A stretch of DNA of 64,000 nt. Origin: Colias croceus. Lineage: Eukaryota > Arthropoda > Insecta > Lepidoptera > Pieridae. This document shows positions 45,401 through 57,400 of the stretch, piece after piece (within the stretch, counting starts at the first letter, position 1; each line of letters starts with the position of its first letter). Location: contig NC_059558.1 of the NCBI RefSeq assembly GCF_905220415.1, positions 6,894,501-6,958,500 of the forward strand, given 5' to 3'. The notes under the pieces were generated by a model. The model worked only from the letters and a program-made list of their open reading frames with translations, was not told where the DNA came from and did not search any database. The position numbers and the translations under genes are program-made.

Positions 45401-48400
45401 CAGATCTTAGCAAGAGCTTTCTGAGATCTCTTCATATGAGCCGCATCTTTGACATCTTCAGTTTTATCTTCCGAAACGACGTCCCATAAGTCCTCGTGAA
45501 TGAGTAGCATTTTCAGTTGGAACTTCCAATTACTGTAGTTTTCTATGCCGCTCAACTTCTCCACAGGAGTTAAAGTCGAAACCGATGTCGATGTCGCCAT
45601 TTTTACATGTATGGACGGGCGTTTTAGTTTATTTATAAAATTACTTTTATTCTGCCAAAACTCAAAAATAATTATATACAGAGCAAAGATAACGTCCTGG
45701 GCCCATAACCTGATGGGTTTTGGGCAGGAAAAAGCAAAGATTGTTAAATAAACTTAAGATTCTTTATTAGACGATGCGCGTAGTACGAAGGGTAAAGACG
45801 GAAGAGAGAAATTATAAGATGACACATAGGTATTTGACATACACATTTGTTTATACAAACTCTTTTCACCAACAATAATTACTTATAACAAATCAGATAA
45901 TCGAGAATTCCATTAGTAAAAAAGCATATTTCTTCGCAAAAACATTACGAATTCGATAATAAAAGCTATTGGATATATTTCCAATGGGTTTCAATTCCAT
46001 TAGCATCTGTCGCTCTGCCCTTTTCAAAATGGCGGACGGGGTATTAATTAACTCTTATATTTCGATATTGGAGGACACCTGTGCCTTAATAAATTATAAA
46101 TTATCTTCTCTGTTTTATTAAGTCTGTAAGTATTATAGATGTGAAATATTCGTTTGTATGTCACTTGTTGCGTTGTGTCGGTAAAAAGACTTGTTACTTT
46201 ACTGAAGTACGCTCTTGCTAATATTTTATACAGATTAAAAAATAATTCGTATCCTATCATTCCGAAAAATCTATATAGGTATATAAACTCAAAGGTATAG
46301 AGATCTATCAACAATATAGAGATCTATCAACGCACAGCCCAAACCACTGGACCTATCGGGCTGAAATTTGGCATGCAGGTAGATGTCATAACGTAGGCGT
46401 CCCCTAAGAAAGGATTTTGATCAATTCTACCCCTAAGGGGATAAAAAAGGGGATGAACTAGTATATAATATACTAAAAGCAATAAAACTCAAATATTCCT
46501 TTTTCAAATTACTTGAGTGGAACATCAGAATTTTGTATTAAAGAAAATTATATTCCAAAATAAAAGCAATTCATTATAACTAGACGTACATCGAATTAGT
46601 AGACCCAAAGATTAATCTCTTAGCGAAGTTTAACTAGAGATGGGATGATATGGAAGTTCCATTTTACGAAACATGATGTCTAGCGACAGCTGTTGTAGAC
46701 GTAATATTATCTTAACTGTTGTAGAAGAAACTTAAATGTTGTAGAAACTTAACTTTTGAATTTAGGAATTAAAGTTTTAAACGATTTTTAAACATATTTT
46801 TTTTAAGATTTTTTTGAAGTTAAAACAGGACACGTGGCCTGATCGAAAAAGCGTAAGACGGATTTTTTTAGCCCTTATATTCCATGCAAGTTTTCACTTC
46901 TGCCGGCACTCCCGGAGTGCAACCCGTCTTTTTTTTTTCTTTATTTATGGAGCTTAGTCGAGAGTCGATTATGTCGCTCAAAAACATTAAATTAGCTCTG
47001 ATTTAAATACACATTACCTAGCTTATATAGTTTCCATTTCCGATGTCGGACAATGCCAGACAGCTATTACAAAATCCAACCTTAGTTAAATAGTCATCTG
47101 GTAGGCCTCTTTTTCGTTCAGTTTGGTTCCGGACACACTCCATCAAGACATGTTTAACACATTAGCTTCATCTGCATGTTTGTAACCGATTCCTTTAGAC
47201 TCGATGTTGACCCACTTTGAACAGAGAGATTTAATACAAACTTTGCACACTTATCGAGGATCGATGACTATACAATAATTTCATGAGATACAAGCGTGTT
47301 TTTTGACTGTATTAATTATTTCATTATATTATCTACTAGCTTTCCGCCCGCGGCTTTGCCTGCTTTGTCTAAAACCTAATAAATTATATACTAAAACCTT
47401 CCTCTTGAATCACTCTATCTATTAAAAAAAATGGATCAAAATCCGTTGCGTAGTTTTAAAGATTTAAGCATACATAGGGACAGAAAAAGCGACTTTGTTT
47501 TATACTATGTAGTGATTTCTTCGTTTCGAACAGCATTGATTAGAATTAAAATACATATATAATAACGCATTTTAAACATGGTATATTTTTTATGTCCACG
47601 TTTTAGAGTTCATTTATTTGAATTCAACAAGTCCCAAAAAATCTTACATTTGATTTAACTTTTACGAGCTGGCTGGCGCTTGATTAGTACGAATGACTCG
47701 AATTTATTACTTCAAAGGTCGGGGTTCAAATTGTGTCGTGAATATCTCTATTTTAGAAAAAAAATGTATAAAAAGGTATACCTAGGAGAGATTCTCTAAT
47801 TATTGAGTTATATAGTATGTATGCAATGTAGATGCATTTACAAAACAAATGTTGAAGTTTATGTACATACAAGTTTTTCATACTCTCTTACGCCTTTCCA
47901 TGTAATATATAGAGGTTTGTAGGTAAATCACAAAATTTAGCACAAGAGTCATCTAAAGAAACCGCTGTTATCGAGCGACTAAACTCCACACAAAGTTATG
48001 AAACTTATAGACAATTCATGCCCTAAATCAAACAGAAATATGAGTTCACCTTGATATATAGAAGTCTAACAAACCTGCATACCTGTTGATCGATCAACCT
48101 GTATGAATATTGAGTTTTATCCTCTATCAATCATGCCGTGGCTCTATGCCAATGCTAACATGTTCTTGTCATACCTGAAGAGCACTTGTATAAATAAAAA
48201 GTGAAATGCATTGGCCATTTTCAGCTTTATTCTATCGATTACAAAGTGTTATGGTCTATTAGATGTTATATTTCAATTTGTTGTATTGTAATTTGTCTGT
48301 GTTATTTTTATACGTGAACTAAAAGTAAATTAGACTGGATGGATTTGAACTCAATATTAGAGCTTTTTTTTACAGATATGATATGGTATTAAATAGGGAT

Positions 48401-51400
48401 GTAACGATACCGATACCTGTGCCGATACCGATTCCGATCGCCCGCGCGCGGGCAGTTTGTTTTCTGAAAAAAACTCTAAAAAACAACAAACTTTGATTAC
48501 TGATTGTATGTGTATTACTTAAAGTTCAACTGACTTTGTAAAATAATAATACTAAAATAAATGTTTTTCTTGTTTTTTGATTTGGCATTTTTATTTAAAA
48601 GAATACGATTTACAGTTGATTCTCTGTTAAATGTTGGTAACTTTTATGCATAATTCGCTATTTATTTTTCTACCAAACCATCGGTATCGGTATCGGTATC
48701 GTATCGGCAAAATCATGTAAGTATCGTTACATCACTAGTATTAAATTAGCCATATCCTTTCAGTAGTATAAGGAAGCATTGATATTTACACATTTCATAC
48801 CCATACTTTCGTATATTTCGTACCATTTGTAAAAATACTACAAGTATTTATACTTAACTAGCTACTTACTAGCGTGCCGCGGTTTCATCCGCGTGGCTCC
48901 GATCGTGTTAATCTTAGCGTGATGATATATAGCGTTCCTCGATAAATGGGCTATCTAACACTGAAAGAATTTTTCAAATCGGACCAGTAGTTCCTGAGAT
49001 TAGCGAATTCAAACAAACAAACTCTTCGTTTTATAATATTAGTACCTATAGATTCATACCATAGAATTATATTCCAGCTATATTACACACAAATAAATTG
49101 TTAGCTCCCTTACAACCGCACATTTGTCAATAATGTAGGTACACAGAATTGACGTTAAAACCCGAAACAATCACATAATTTAATTTATTTATCGTATAAT
49201 AACTGGTTTGCGTGTACAGTCACGAGCAATAATATATGCCTAGGGGGCGATGTGCAAAAATATCTGTCACTAGAACAAATTCAATAATATCTGTCTGCCC
49301 GTATACAGCATAAATATCTGACATTAGTAGGCAGCATAATAAAGTGGCATCAAAATTATGTGACGAAAATGTACAGCAAATAATTGTGATAACCTCTCAC
49401 AGCATAAATATGTGACGTCGCCTAGGAGGCAATAATATCTGACACTTGTATTTTCAGTTGAATTTAAAATTTACAAAAATAAATATTATTTACGTTATTT
49501 ATTGTATGCATACTACATTTATGTCTAGATATATCATAATATTATATCACGATTAAATTGAAATATTCACTAAGTGATATATTTTCTATGATCTATCCGC
49601 GGCTAGCATGTCACATTTCGAATTTATTTTGTTTTGTTTGACGTTAGCGGCTTTTGACATAATAATTATATACCTATGTCGCAGTCATCTGGTAGAATGT
49701 GCTATTTGATTGAATGACTGGCGCGTTCATTTCATTCATGGCGACATTTATTTAATGATTAAAGGACAACTCGTCAATTTCTAAACGTCATTTAGCACAG
49801 TAGTCGTTGGTCTGGATATGGTGGTGTGGTTGAGTTCGATATAATTTTTAAATACACAGAAATAGGCGCCAGCGCTGCTCGCAACCGTCTTCTTGTGGAT
49901 AGTGTAAATTCTCAGCAACTTTTGTTTTTCAATGAACGCAATAGTCATCTATCTATACATATAATAAATCTGTAGAAGGGTCAATTCTGTACATTGAAAA
50001 TATTGAAAAAATAAATAGCAGGGGGTGTTACTGGATCGATACCAAACCCAAATATGTAATTAAAAAAATTTTTGTCTGTCTGTCTTTCTGTCTATCTGTC
50101 TATCTGTCTGTATGTGAAGGCATCACGTGAAAACTAACGGTTCGATTTCGATGAAACTTGGTATAATTATCTATACCTTATTATCCTGGGCGTAAAATAG
50201 GATACTTTTTATCCTGGAAAAATACGCAGAAAAAATTAATCTTAATTTTTCATTTTTATCCATAGACGTTGTTCTGTAGAACCGCGAACACACGTTGCGT
50301 ATTATTATAGGCCTACCCGTATTTGGGTCCAATAGATATTTATAAGATGTCATTGTCAGAGTTACTCAAAATGGAGAAATAAACCATCCACGCGAAGACC
50401 GACATCCGCGCGGACGGAGTCGCGGGCGGAAGCTAGTTCAACAATATGCCGAGCCTTACATCCGGATTATAACATAGCCCTTAGGCTATGTTATAATCCG
50501 CTAACTAGTTGGACGTTGAGTGACGGTTGCAAAATCAACGTTCGGCCTAGTCATTCAATTGAATGTCGTCATTCAATGATCGCGTTAGACATATACCGGC
50601 GCTCTATGTTATAATATATCAAACATGTCATGGACGCCAGATATTATTGCCACCTAGTTGATGTCACATATTTATGCTCTTTGTAAGGAATCAATGCAAA
50701 ATACAGAAATATGAAATTGTGTCAGATATTATTGCCTCCTAGCTGATGTCAGATATTATTGCTTTCTAGTTGATGTCAAATATTTATGCTTTTTGTGAGG
50801 AACCAATGCAAAATACAGAAATATGAAATTGCGTCAGATATTATTGCCTCCTAGTTGATGTCAGGTATTATTGCTTCCTAGTTGATGTCAAATATTTATG
50901 CTTTTTGTGAGGAATCAATGCAAAATACTTAAATATGAAATTTTGTCAGATATTAATTGCCTCCTAGTTGATGTCAGATATTATTGCGTCCTAGTTGATG
51001 TCACATATTTATGATTTTTGTGTGGAATCAATGCAAAATGCAAAAATATAAAATTGTGTCAGATATTATTGCCACCTAGACGATGTCACACATTTATGCT
51101 TTTTGTGAGGAATCGATGAAAAATGCAGAAATATAAAATTGTGTCAGATAATATTGATATTATTGTCACCTTTTTTTTTTAATAGTGGGGAAATCTTCCA
51201 AAGATACCCACGGCCCCCGGGGAAGGAGCCGTGGGTTATGTCGGATTCTTACCGACTAAAACCCCACTGTGTTCCGTCGAGCCGCTTTAATGATGGGGCC
51301 GCGGGTATTTGTTAGAATTCTTCCACGACCCCCTCGGCGGCAGCCCATCTTCAGGCCAGGCGCAAGCCAAAAACAGGAAAGGTGGTTTGCCTGCTCTTCC

Positions 51401-54400
51401 CCCCCGTTGGCGGCATGAGCGGAACACGTCTCAAGTCGCCTCACCGCACCGGACGATGGATTACATTCCCCGTTCCACCGCCCGGCATATTATTGCCACC
51501 TAGTTGATGTCACATATTTATGGTTTATATGAGGAATCACATCGAAATATAGATATATAAAATTGTGTCAGATATTATTGCCTCCTAGGTGACGTCACAT
51601 ATTTATGCTGTGTGAGGTTATCACAATTATTTGCTGTACATTTTCGTCACATAATTTTGATGCCACTTTATTATGCTGCCTACTAATGTCAGATATTTTT
51701 GCTGTATACGGGCAGACAGATTTTATTGAACTCGTTCTTGTGACAGATATTTTTGCTAATCTGCAAATAGTAATATATTTATGCTTCTGACTGTACACGG
51801 TCACGCTACTCGTTTGTATCAATAATCTACATCTTTATACGGGTTTACTTTGGTTCAATGATCTGGGTATATTTATTTGTATTACAAATAGCAACCAGCT
51901 GTGTCCTTGGGCTACAACTACGGCCCAACTGCGAAGCTGCTGATAAAGCTATGCAACGCAGCATCAAACAAAACTACAGGCTTCTATCAGAATATTTTTT
52001 GGGAAGAAGAGCCTACTACTTTATAATATTATCTATTCAACCTTTGAACCTATTCTACCTTCTAATTCAAAAGTTATAAACGAAGAATAATAAGTAAGAA
52101 ATTGGTGGCAAAATTGGTCTATCCCTCTTATTCATTCCACAAAACCCCTAGTTAGATAGATTATATGAATAAATTAATAAACACTTCAAACGCAATGCAT
52201 AGATAAGAACATTTTTATACATGTTAACAACGAAATAGCGACTCGAAGATTTCATTCAAAAAGAAAAGATCACATCTATTTTCTTTTTATTCAAATACAC
52301 CAATATTTTATTAACATATTGCGAAAAGGACATCAAAGCAATTCTGAAACCGCTCAGGGCCATCCCGTTCCTAAACACAAGATGGGAAGTCATAGACATA
52401 ATAGAATTATTAAAATATTATTATATTTTGAAACATTTCCTGTTTTTGCAATCATAAAATGTCAATTAGATAAAAACACAAGCTTCAGCATGCGGTTGTA
52501 CACATAGTTTCTGGTAAAAGTTCGTAAATCGTTGTTATATAGACCACTAGGTTTCCGCCCGCGGCTTCGCCCGCGCAGTCAAAGAAAAACCCGCATAGTT
52601 CCCCTTCCCGTGTGATTTCTGGGATTGCGTCATTTTCCCGGGATAAAAAGTAGCCTATGTCCTTTCTAGGGTATCAAAATATCTCCATACCAAATTTCAT
52701 GAAAATTGGTTCAGTACTTTAGGCGTGATTGAGTAACAGACAGACAGACAGAGTTACTTTCGCATTTATAATATTAGTATGGATTATCTCGGTTAAAAGT
52801 TCTTTATGTGATGTAGACCATTATTATTTCTGTACCAAATCGCATCCAGATTCGATCAGCAGTTTTGCATTAAACATTAACATACATCCATGTTCAGAAA
52901 GTTTCGCATTTATACTTAGACAATTGGTAGGAATAAACCGCATAATATTTTTTTTGCGCGAATGAAGAAGAAACATACTCACTATCTTTCTCTTTAAGTA
53001 CCTACCATATAATATAACAAATTGAATTCATTACATACCGTACAATTATTTGTACTTAATAAGCTCTACGATAAAAGGGGTCGTAACCCCCAAAAGGGGT
53101 TCAATGTTCAATGTTCATGTCGAAAAATCAAAAGCATAATTTCGTGACTTCGTGCAACTATCGCTAACAGCATTGTTAAAGTTTACAATTTACTGCGGTT
53201 CGCGATTGAATCTACTGTTTGCGTGTTTTCATATTGTAAATGCCTTTACACTATAATGCTTTTATTGTTTATATACAACGAGCAATGGCTCAAATGGAAC
53301 AATGAAATGCCGTAATGAGATAATAAAATTGAAAATTCTTATTAGCCATGAAATTTTATTCGGCAAACGTTCCGGGTAGTTGTGATTTATACCTCTTTTC
53401 AACGTAAGCCGATGTCTCGTCTTACATATTTCCAAGAATTGAATAGACAGATAAACAAAAATCGTACCACACCAAGGTAGATAGATACATACTTTCACAA
53501 AAAAAAAATCATAATTCTGTTGCCATTTCTTAAAAATTTATAAACAACAAAATTATGTTTTACTGTTAATCATCTCCAACGCCCCATATATCCTACTAGG
53601 CTTCTAGTTGAATCAAATGCACTATCCTATCCGGGAATAGCACGTTTTTCCAAATTACAATTGAATATAATTAATTCACTTTTTTATTGTTTATTTCCTA
53701 TACTTTAAGGGTTGCGTAGAGATCGCTACCTAGCGATAAGGCCGCCTTTTGCTTATTTCAAATGTATTGTATGCTTTTATACCTATTTGTATTTTAATAA
53801 CGATAAATGATTTTCATTCATTCATACAATCGCATGAACTTCATCGTAAGTCATTACAATCTATACTAATATTATAAAGCTGAAGAGTTTGTTTGTTTGA
53901 ACGCGCTAATCTCAGGAACTACAGGAACTACTTTGAAAATCGGATCAAAATTCTTTCGGTGTTAGATAGTATAATATAAGTATACATAGGTACCTATACA
54001 AAACATTTTGTTCCAGAGAGTTCTAGAACCAGCATCGTTCTCGTTATCAGCTGACCGTCGCTTCCTGCTGCTCGCGCAGAGCCCGCGCAAGCTGCACCGC
54101 TTCTCCTACCTCGCTAGGTACATGGTGTACGATATATTGACCACGTGAGTATTTTAAATTAATTTAAATTTTTATTATATAGGTAATTTTATATTATGAA
54201 TTTTATTTAGGGCGATAGTCAATTTAAATTATTTAAATTATTTATTTGAAAGATTTGCGGTTGTGAGGTTTACAGATTTAATGTTTCCAGAATAAAACGC
54301 TAATTATATTAAGGTATAGAATAATATTTAAAACACAATAATATATTATCAATAAGATTATCAAATACCTAATACAATTAAAATTAAATTGCAATAACAA

Positions 54401-57400
54401 TATGTTTATATTCGTTTTGAATCATTTTAATAGATATTAATACACGAAGATTATACCCCTTACCATTGAGATATATACATATGGAGACGACACCGCCTAC
54501 ATTACTTATGTTCCGCTCATCATACGCCATATGGCGTAACTGCACGCTCATTTTTTATTTGTTTTAAAGTGAAACGCATCAAATAAGCCTTCGTGTGTGT
54601 TACGATATTGCACAAATAATACAAATAATACGGAAAAGTGCAAAGGAATAACTTTCATCGGTAAGTACCTAACTAGATAATAATTTTTAAAACTTAGAGC
54701 AACAAAATGGCGCACAGATTTTGTTCGTGGTGTCTCCTCCATACGTAGTATTATTATCTCAATGCCGCTTACATATATTTCATTAATTTTTAACCCATTT
54801 ATTTTTGTACAATACATGACGTCATAATGTACATTTATTAGTATTTCTCCCACATTCCAGTCATTAACCCCAATATTTAATAACATTTATGATAATAATG
54901 ATATCAGTTTTAACGAAATTACGAATCAAATCATAATATTTAGTTCCAATATACATTAATGAAACAGCGTTTAATTGGCGATAAACGAATTATAAATTAC
55001 CCTGATTGGATATAGAGCAACCAATTATTACGCAGTAATTTGACTAATTGCAAATTGAACCTTATTCGCTTAAAATAGAGTTTACAATACAAGAGCTATC
55101 AAATAAATTTAAATTTAACGTATCTCTGTTACGAACTTTCGAAATTTAAATTGAGAACTGCTAAAGAGTGAAGTGTAAAAATTTGAACTTCCCACTTAAA
55201 TTAAAAATGTGCTTTTGTATTTTATTATTTGAACTTTTAAAATTTATGGGAAGAATATTTTAAATGCACTTTCATGTAAATAAAAACTGAAACGGATACT
55301 TTCATTCAAACTATCTATATTTTTAAAACATCTTAAAAATATTACACCCTAACTCATTTATTTCGTTTTATCCTGTACAAAATATTTTTGTATTCCTTCA
55401 ATTCAATTAGGTAAAGGAAATTCTTTAAATGTTCTTAAAAAATATTTGTTTGAATGTAACTATGGAGTTAAATAATTCGTCTAAAAATCGTGCTGAACAA
55501 ATCTCACAGATAAATCCAACACTTATTATTGGCCTATAACATATCGTGTATTATTTTAAAACAACGAAATCTTCAATGTTGCAAGTTTCTCAATTCCCTA
55601 GACTTGCCTAAAATTGTATCACCAAGAATCAATATGGCAACCCCAGCGGGCAGTTTCCAACGGAAGCACTCGAACGAAATTCAAAATTTATTCCTCAGCT
55701 TCCGCTCCAACTCGAACTAATCTTGAATCTTATTTCCCGCTCAAATTTTGCGGTTATTCTTTTTTTTTTGTTCCATTCAATATTCTAGAACGAAATTTGA
55801 AATTGCTGTTTTAGAATACTGAAGCACAGATAATATAGACTGAAGATTGTTTTTAAATTTGATAAAAAGTCTATATAGTGTGAAAAAAAAGTATTTATTT
55901 AGTATACTTAGTCATTGTGTATAATATATAGGTATCGTATATTATAATTAACAGCGTTATCAGATGAGAGATAATAAAATGATAAAAGAGACAACTGAAG
56001 TTAAATGTAGCTAATCCATACTAATAATATAAATGCGAAAGTAACTCTGTCTGTCTGTCTGTTACTCAATCACGCCTAAACTACTGAACCAATTTTCATG
56101 AAATTTGGTATGGAGATATTTTGATAAACGAGAAAGGACATAGGCTACTTTTTATCTCGAGAAAATGACGCAGTCCCGGAAATCCCACGGGTACGGGAAC
56201 TATGCGGGATTTTCTTTGACTGCGCGGGCGAAGCCGCGGGCGGAAACCTAGTCAGCTATACATTAACGTGCCTCTCATGGAGCAGTAGTAAAGTTTTACA
56301 TTTTAACGATAAATAAGATAATATCATTGCTTTTGAAACAATAATATTCACATTTCACACACGATTCGCGGGATAATTAAAAAAACGTTTTTCGATATAA
56401 AATTGGTTTTAATAAAACGAGGATTATATTCGATTATATACAATAACAATGGCTGACAATACAAATTATTTCAACCCACTGGTTCGGATAACTGCCCAAA
56501 TGCGGGCAAAGCAGTGTAAAATGATTTATGTAGGTATGTATATTGTATAGGCACGATATATTTATTCGACAAATACTTTTGATAATAAATATTTTTAATA
56601 CTGTTTTTGTTAATATTTTTTTTTAATGTTGAATCGTTAGAAAAGTTTTGGTTCGTGATTTGTATTTTATATCAATAATGGGATAAGAAATGTAGGTTTT
56701 TTTTTTAAGTTGAAATTGACATTAATTATTGGGTCCATGATTTAACCAATCCCGTAAAATATATGAAATCAAAAAAAAAAAGTGTAAACCTCGTACAGAA
56801 AGCTCACAAAATGTCCGTGAGCATTTTATTTTATCCAGAAATGTAATAGACGTAGAATTTAAATAAAACCTGCAACTGAACGTTTCAAGGCCAATAAATA
56901 AAGATTTAGTGGTACTAGTAGAAGCTAATAACGAACCGATGCGCTCATACATTGCGGAGGCAGTACCGATTTATCGTTGCGAGTTATTTGTAAACCAACT
57001 GCATGGGGCAATGTATATGTTACACTGTGGTAGCTTAGTAATGTTTAGAAGGACGTATAGAAAGTGAAAATGCACTTGGAATAAAACTAAAAACTTTTAG
57101 GAATATTATAATTGAATGATCAACGTGTTATACATGGTAAACATACGTCTATATAACACAAGAAATAAAGGTTTTATGAAGTCGTAATTGTTTAAAGGCA
57201 ACTATAAAATTTCCCACATCATGCTATGTGTTTATATAAATTACACCTTATTATAGTTTTTTGAAAGTTTTGCAAAGACATAAGTATGTATCTTTTGCAT
57301 TTTTTTTCATGTCACCTTCAACTTCATGATTTTGCCTGAAAGAAAAAGGCAAAAACTTTAATATCATAAAATTTGGATTCAGTTTTTTACCTTCACATTT

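Larger units (their letters stand above)
44883..45879 (-). mobile_element. Internally deleted Copia-type LTR retrotransposon
   Basis: A 5-bp duplication ATAAT (44883-44887 and 45875-45879) flanks a 987-bp element. The 5' LTR is complete (45874 down to 45711, 164 bp, TGTTGGTG...CCCATCA). Directly after it is GGTTATGGGCCCAG (45710-45697), the copia-style primer site for an internal part of initiator tRNA. Next come a leader and gag. At 44981/44982 gag is fused to the last 94 bp of the 3' LTR (44888-44981). Protease, integrase and RT are deleted. Confidence 0.93.
49211..51799. mobile_element. Foldback-like element, 235-bp inverted ends and internal tandem repeats
   Basis: 49211-49445 is the near-exact inverse of 51565-51799. 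The ends are CGTGTACAGTCA, and the inner parts share 'AGTAGGCAGCATAATAAAG' and 'AATTATGTGACGAAAATGTA'. Between them, 50636-51560 holds tandem units of roughly 85-113 bp built from GTCAGATATTATTGC, CCTAGTTGATGTCA, ATATTTATGC and GAGGAATCAATGCAAAATAC. A 17-bp-arm hairpin sits at 50463-50500. Two retroposons have inserted (49951-50437 and 51171-51486). No transposase and no flanking duplication were found. Confidence 0.88.
44287..54016 (+). other. Intron of DPP-like gene, rich in mobile DNA
   Basis: The 9.7-kb intron holds the Copia derivative, a hAT derivative, the foldback element and several SINE-like copies. Outside these, 45880-46290, 46480-47330 and 51800-52540 show no supported gene. Confidence 0.75.

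Noticed and set aside
50636..51160. Regular repeats resembling a CRISPR array
   Set aside because: Repeats and 'spacers' are both repetitive and variable, units are about 85-113 bp, and the context is a eukaryotic inverted-repeat element.
55529..55814. Overlapping plus-strand frames of 60-70 codons
   Set aside because: No splice sites or protein pattern; the sequence looks like non-coding repeat with a GC-richer patch.
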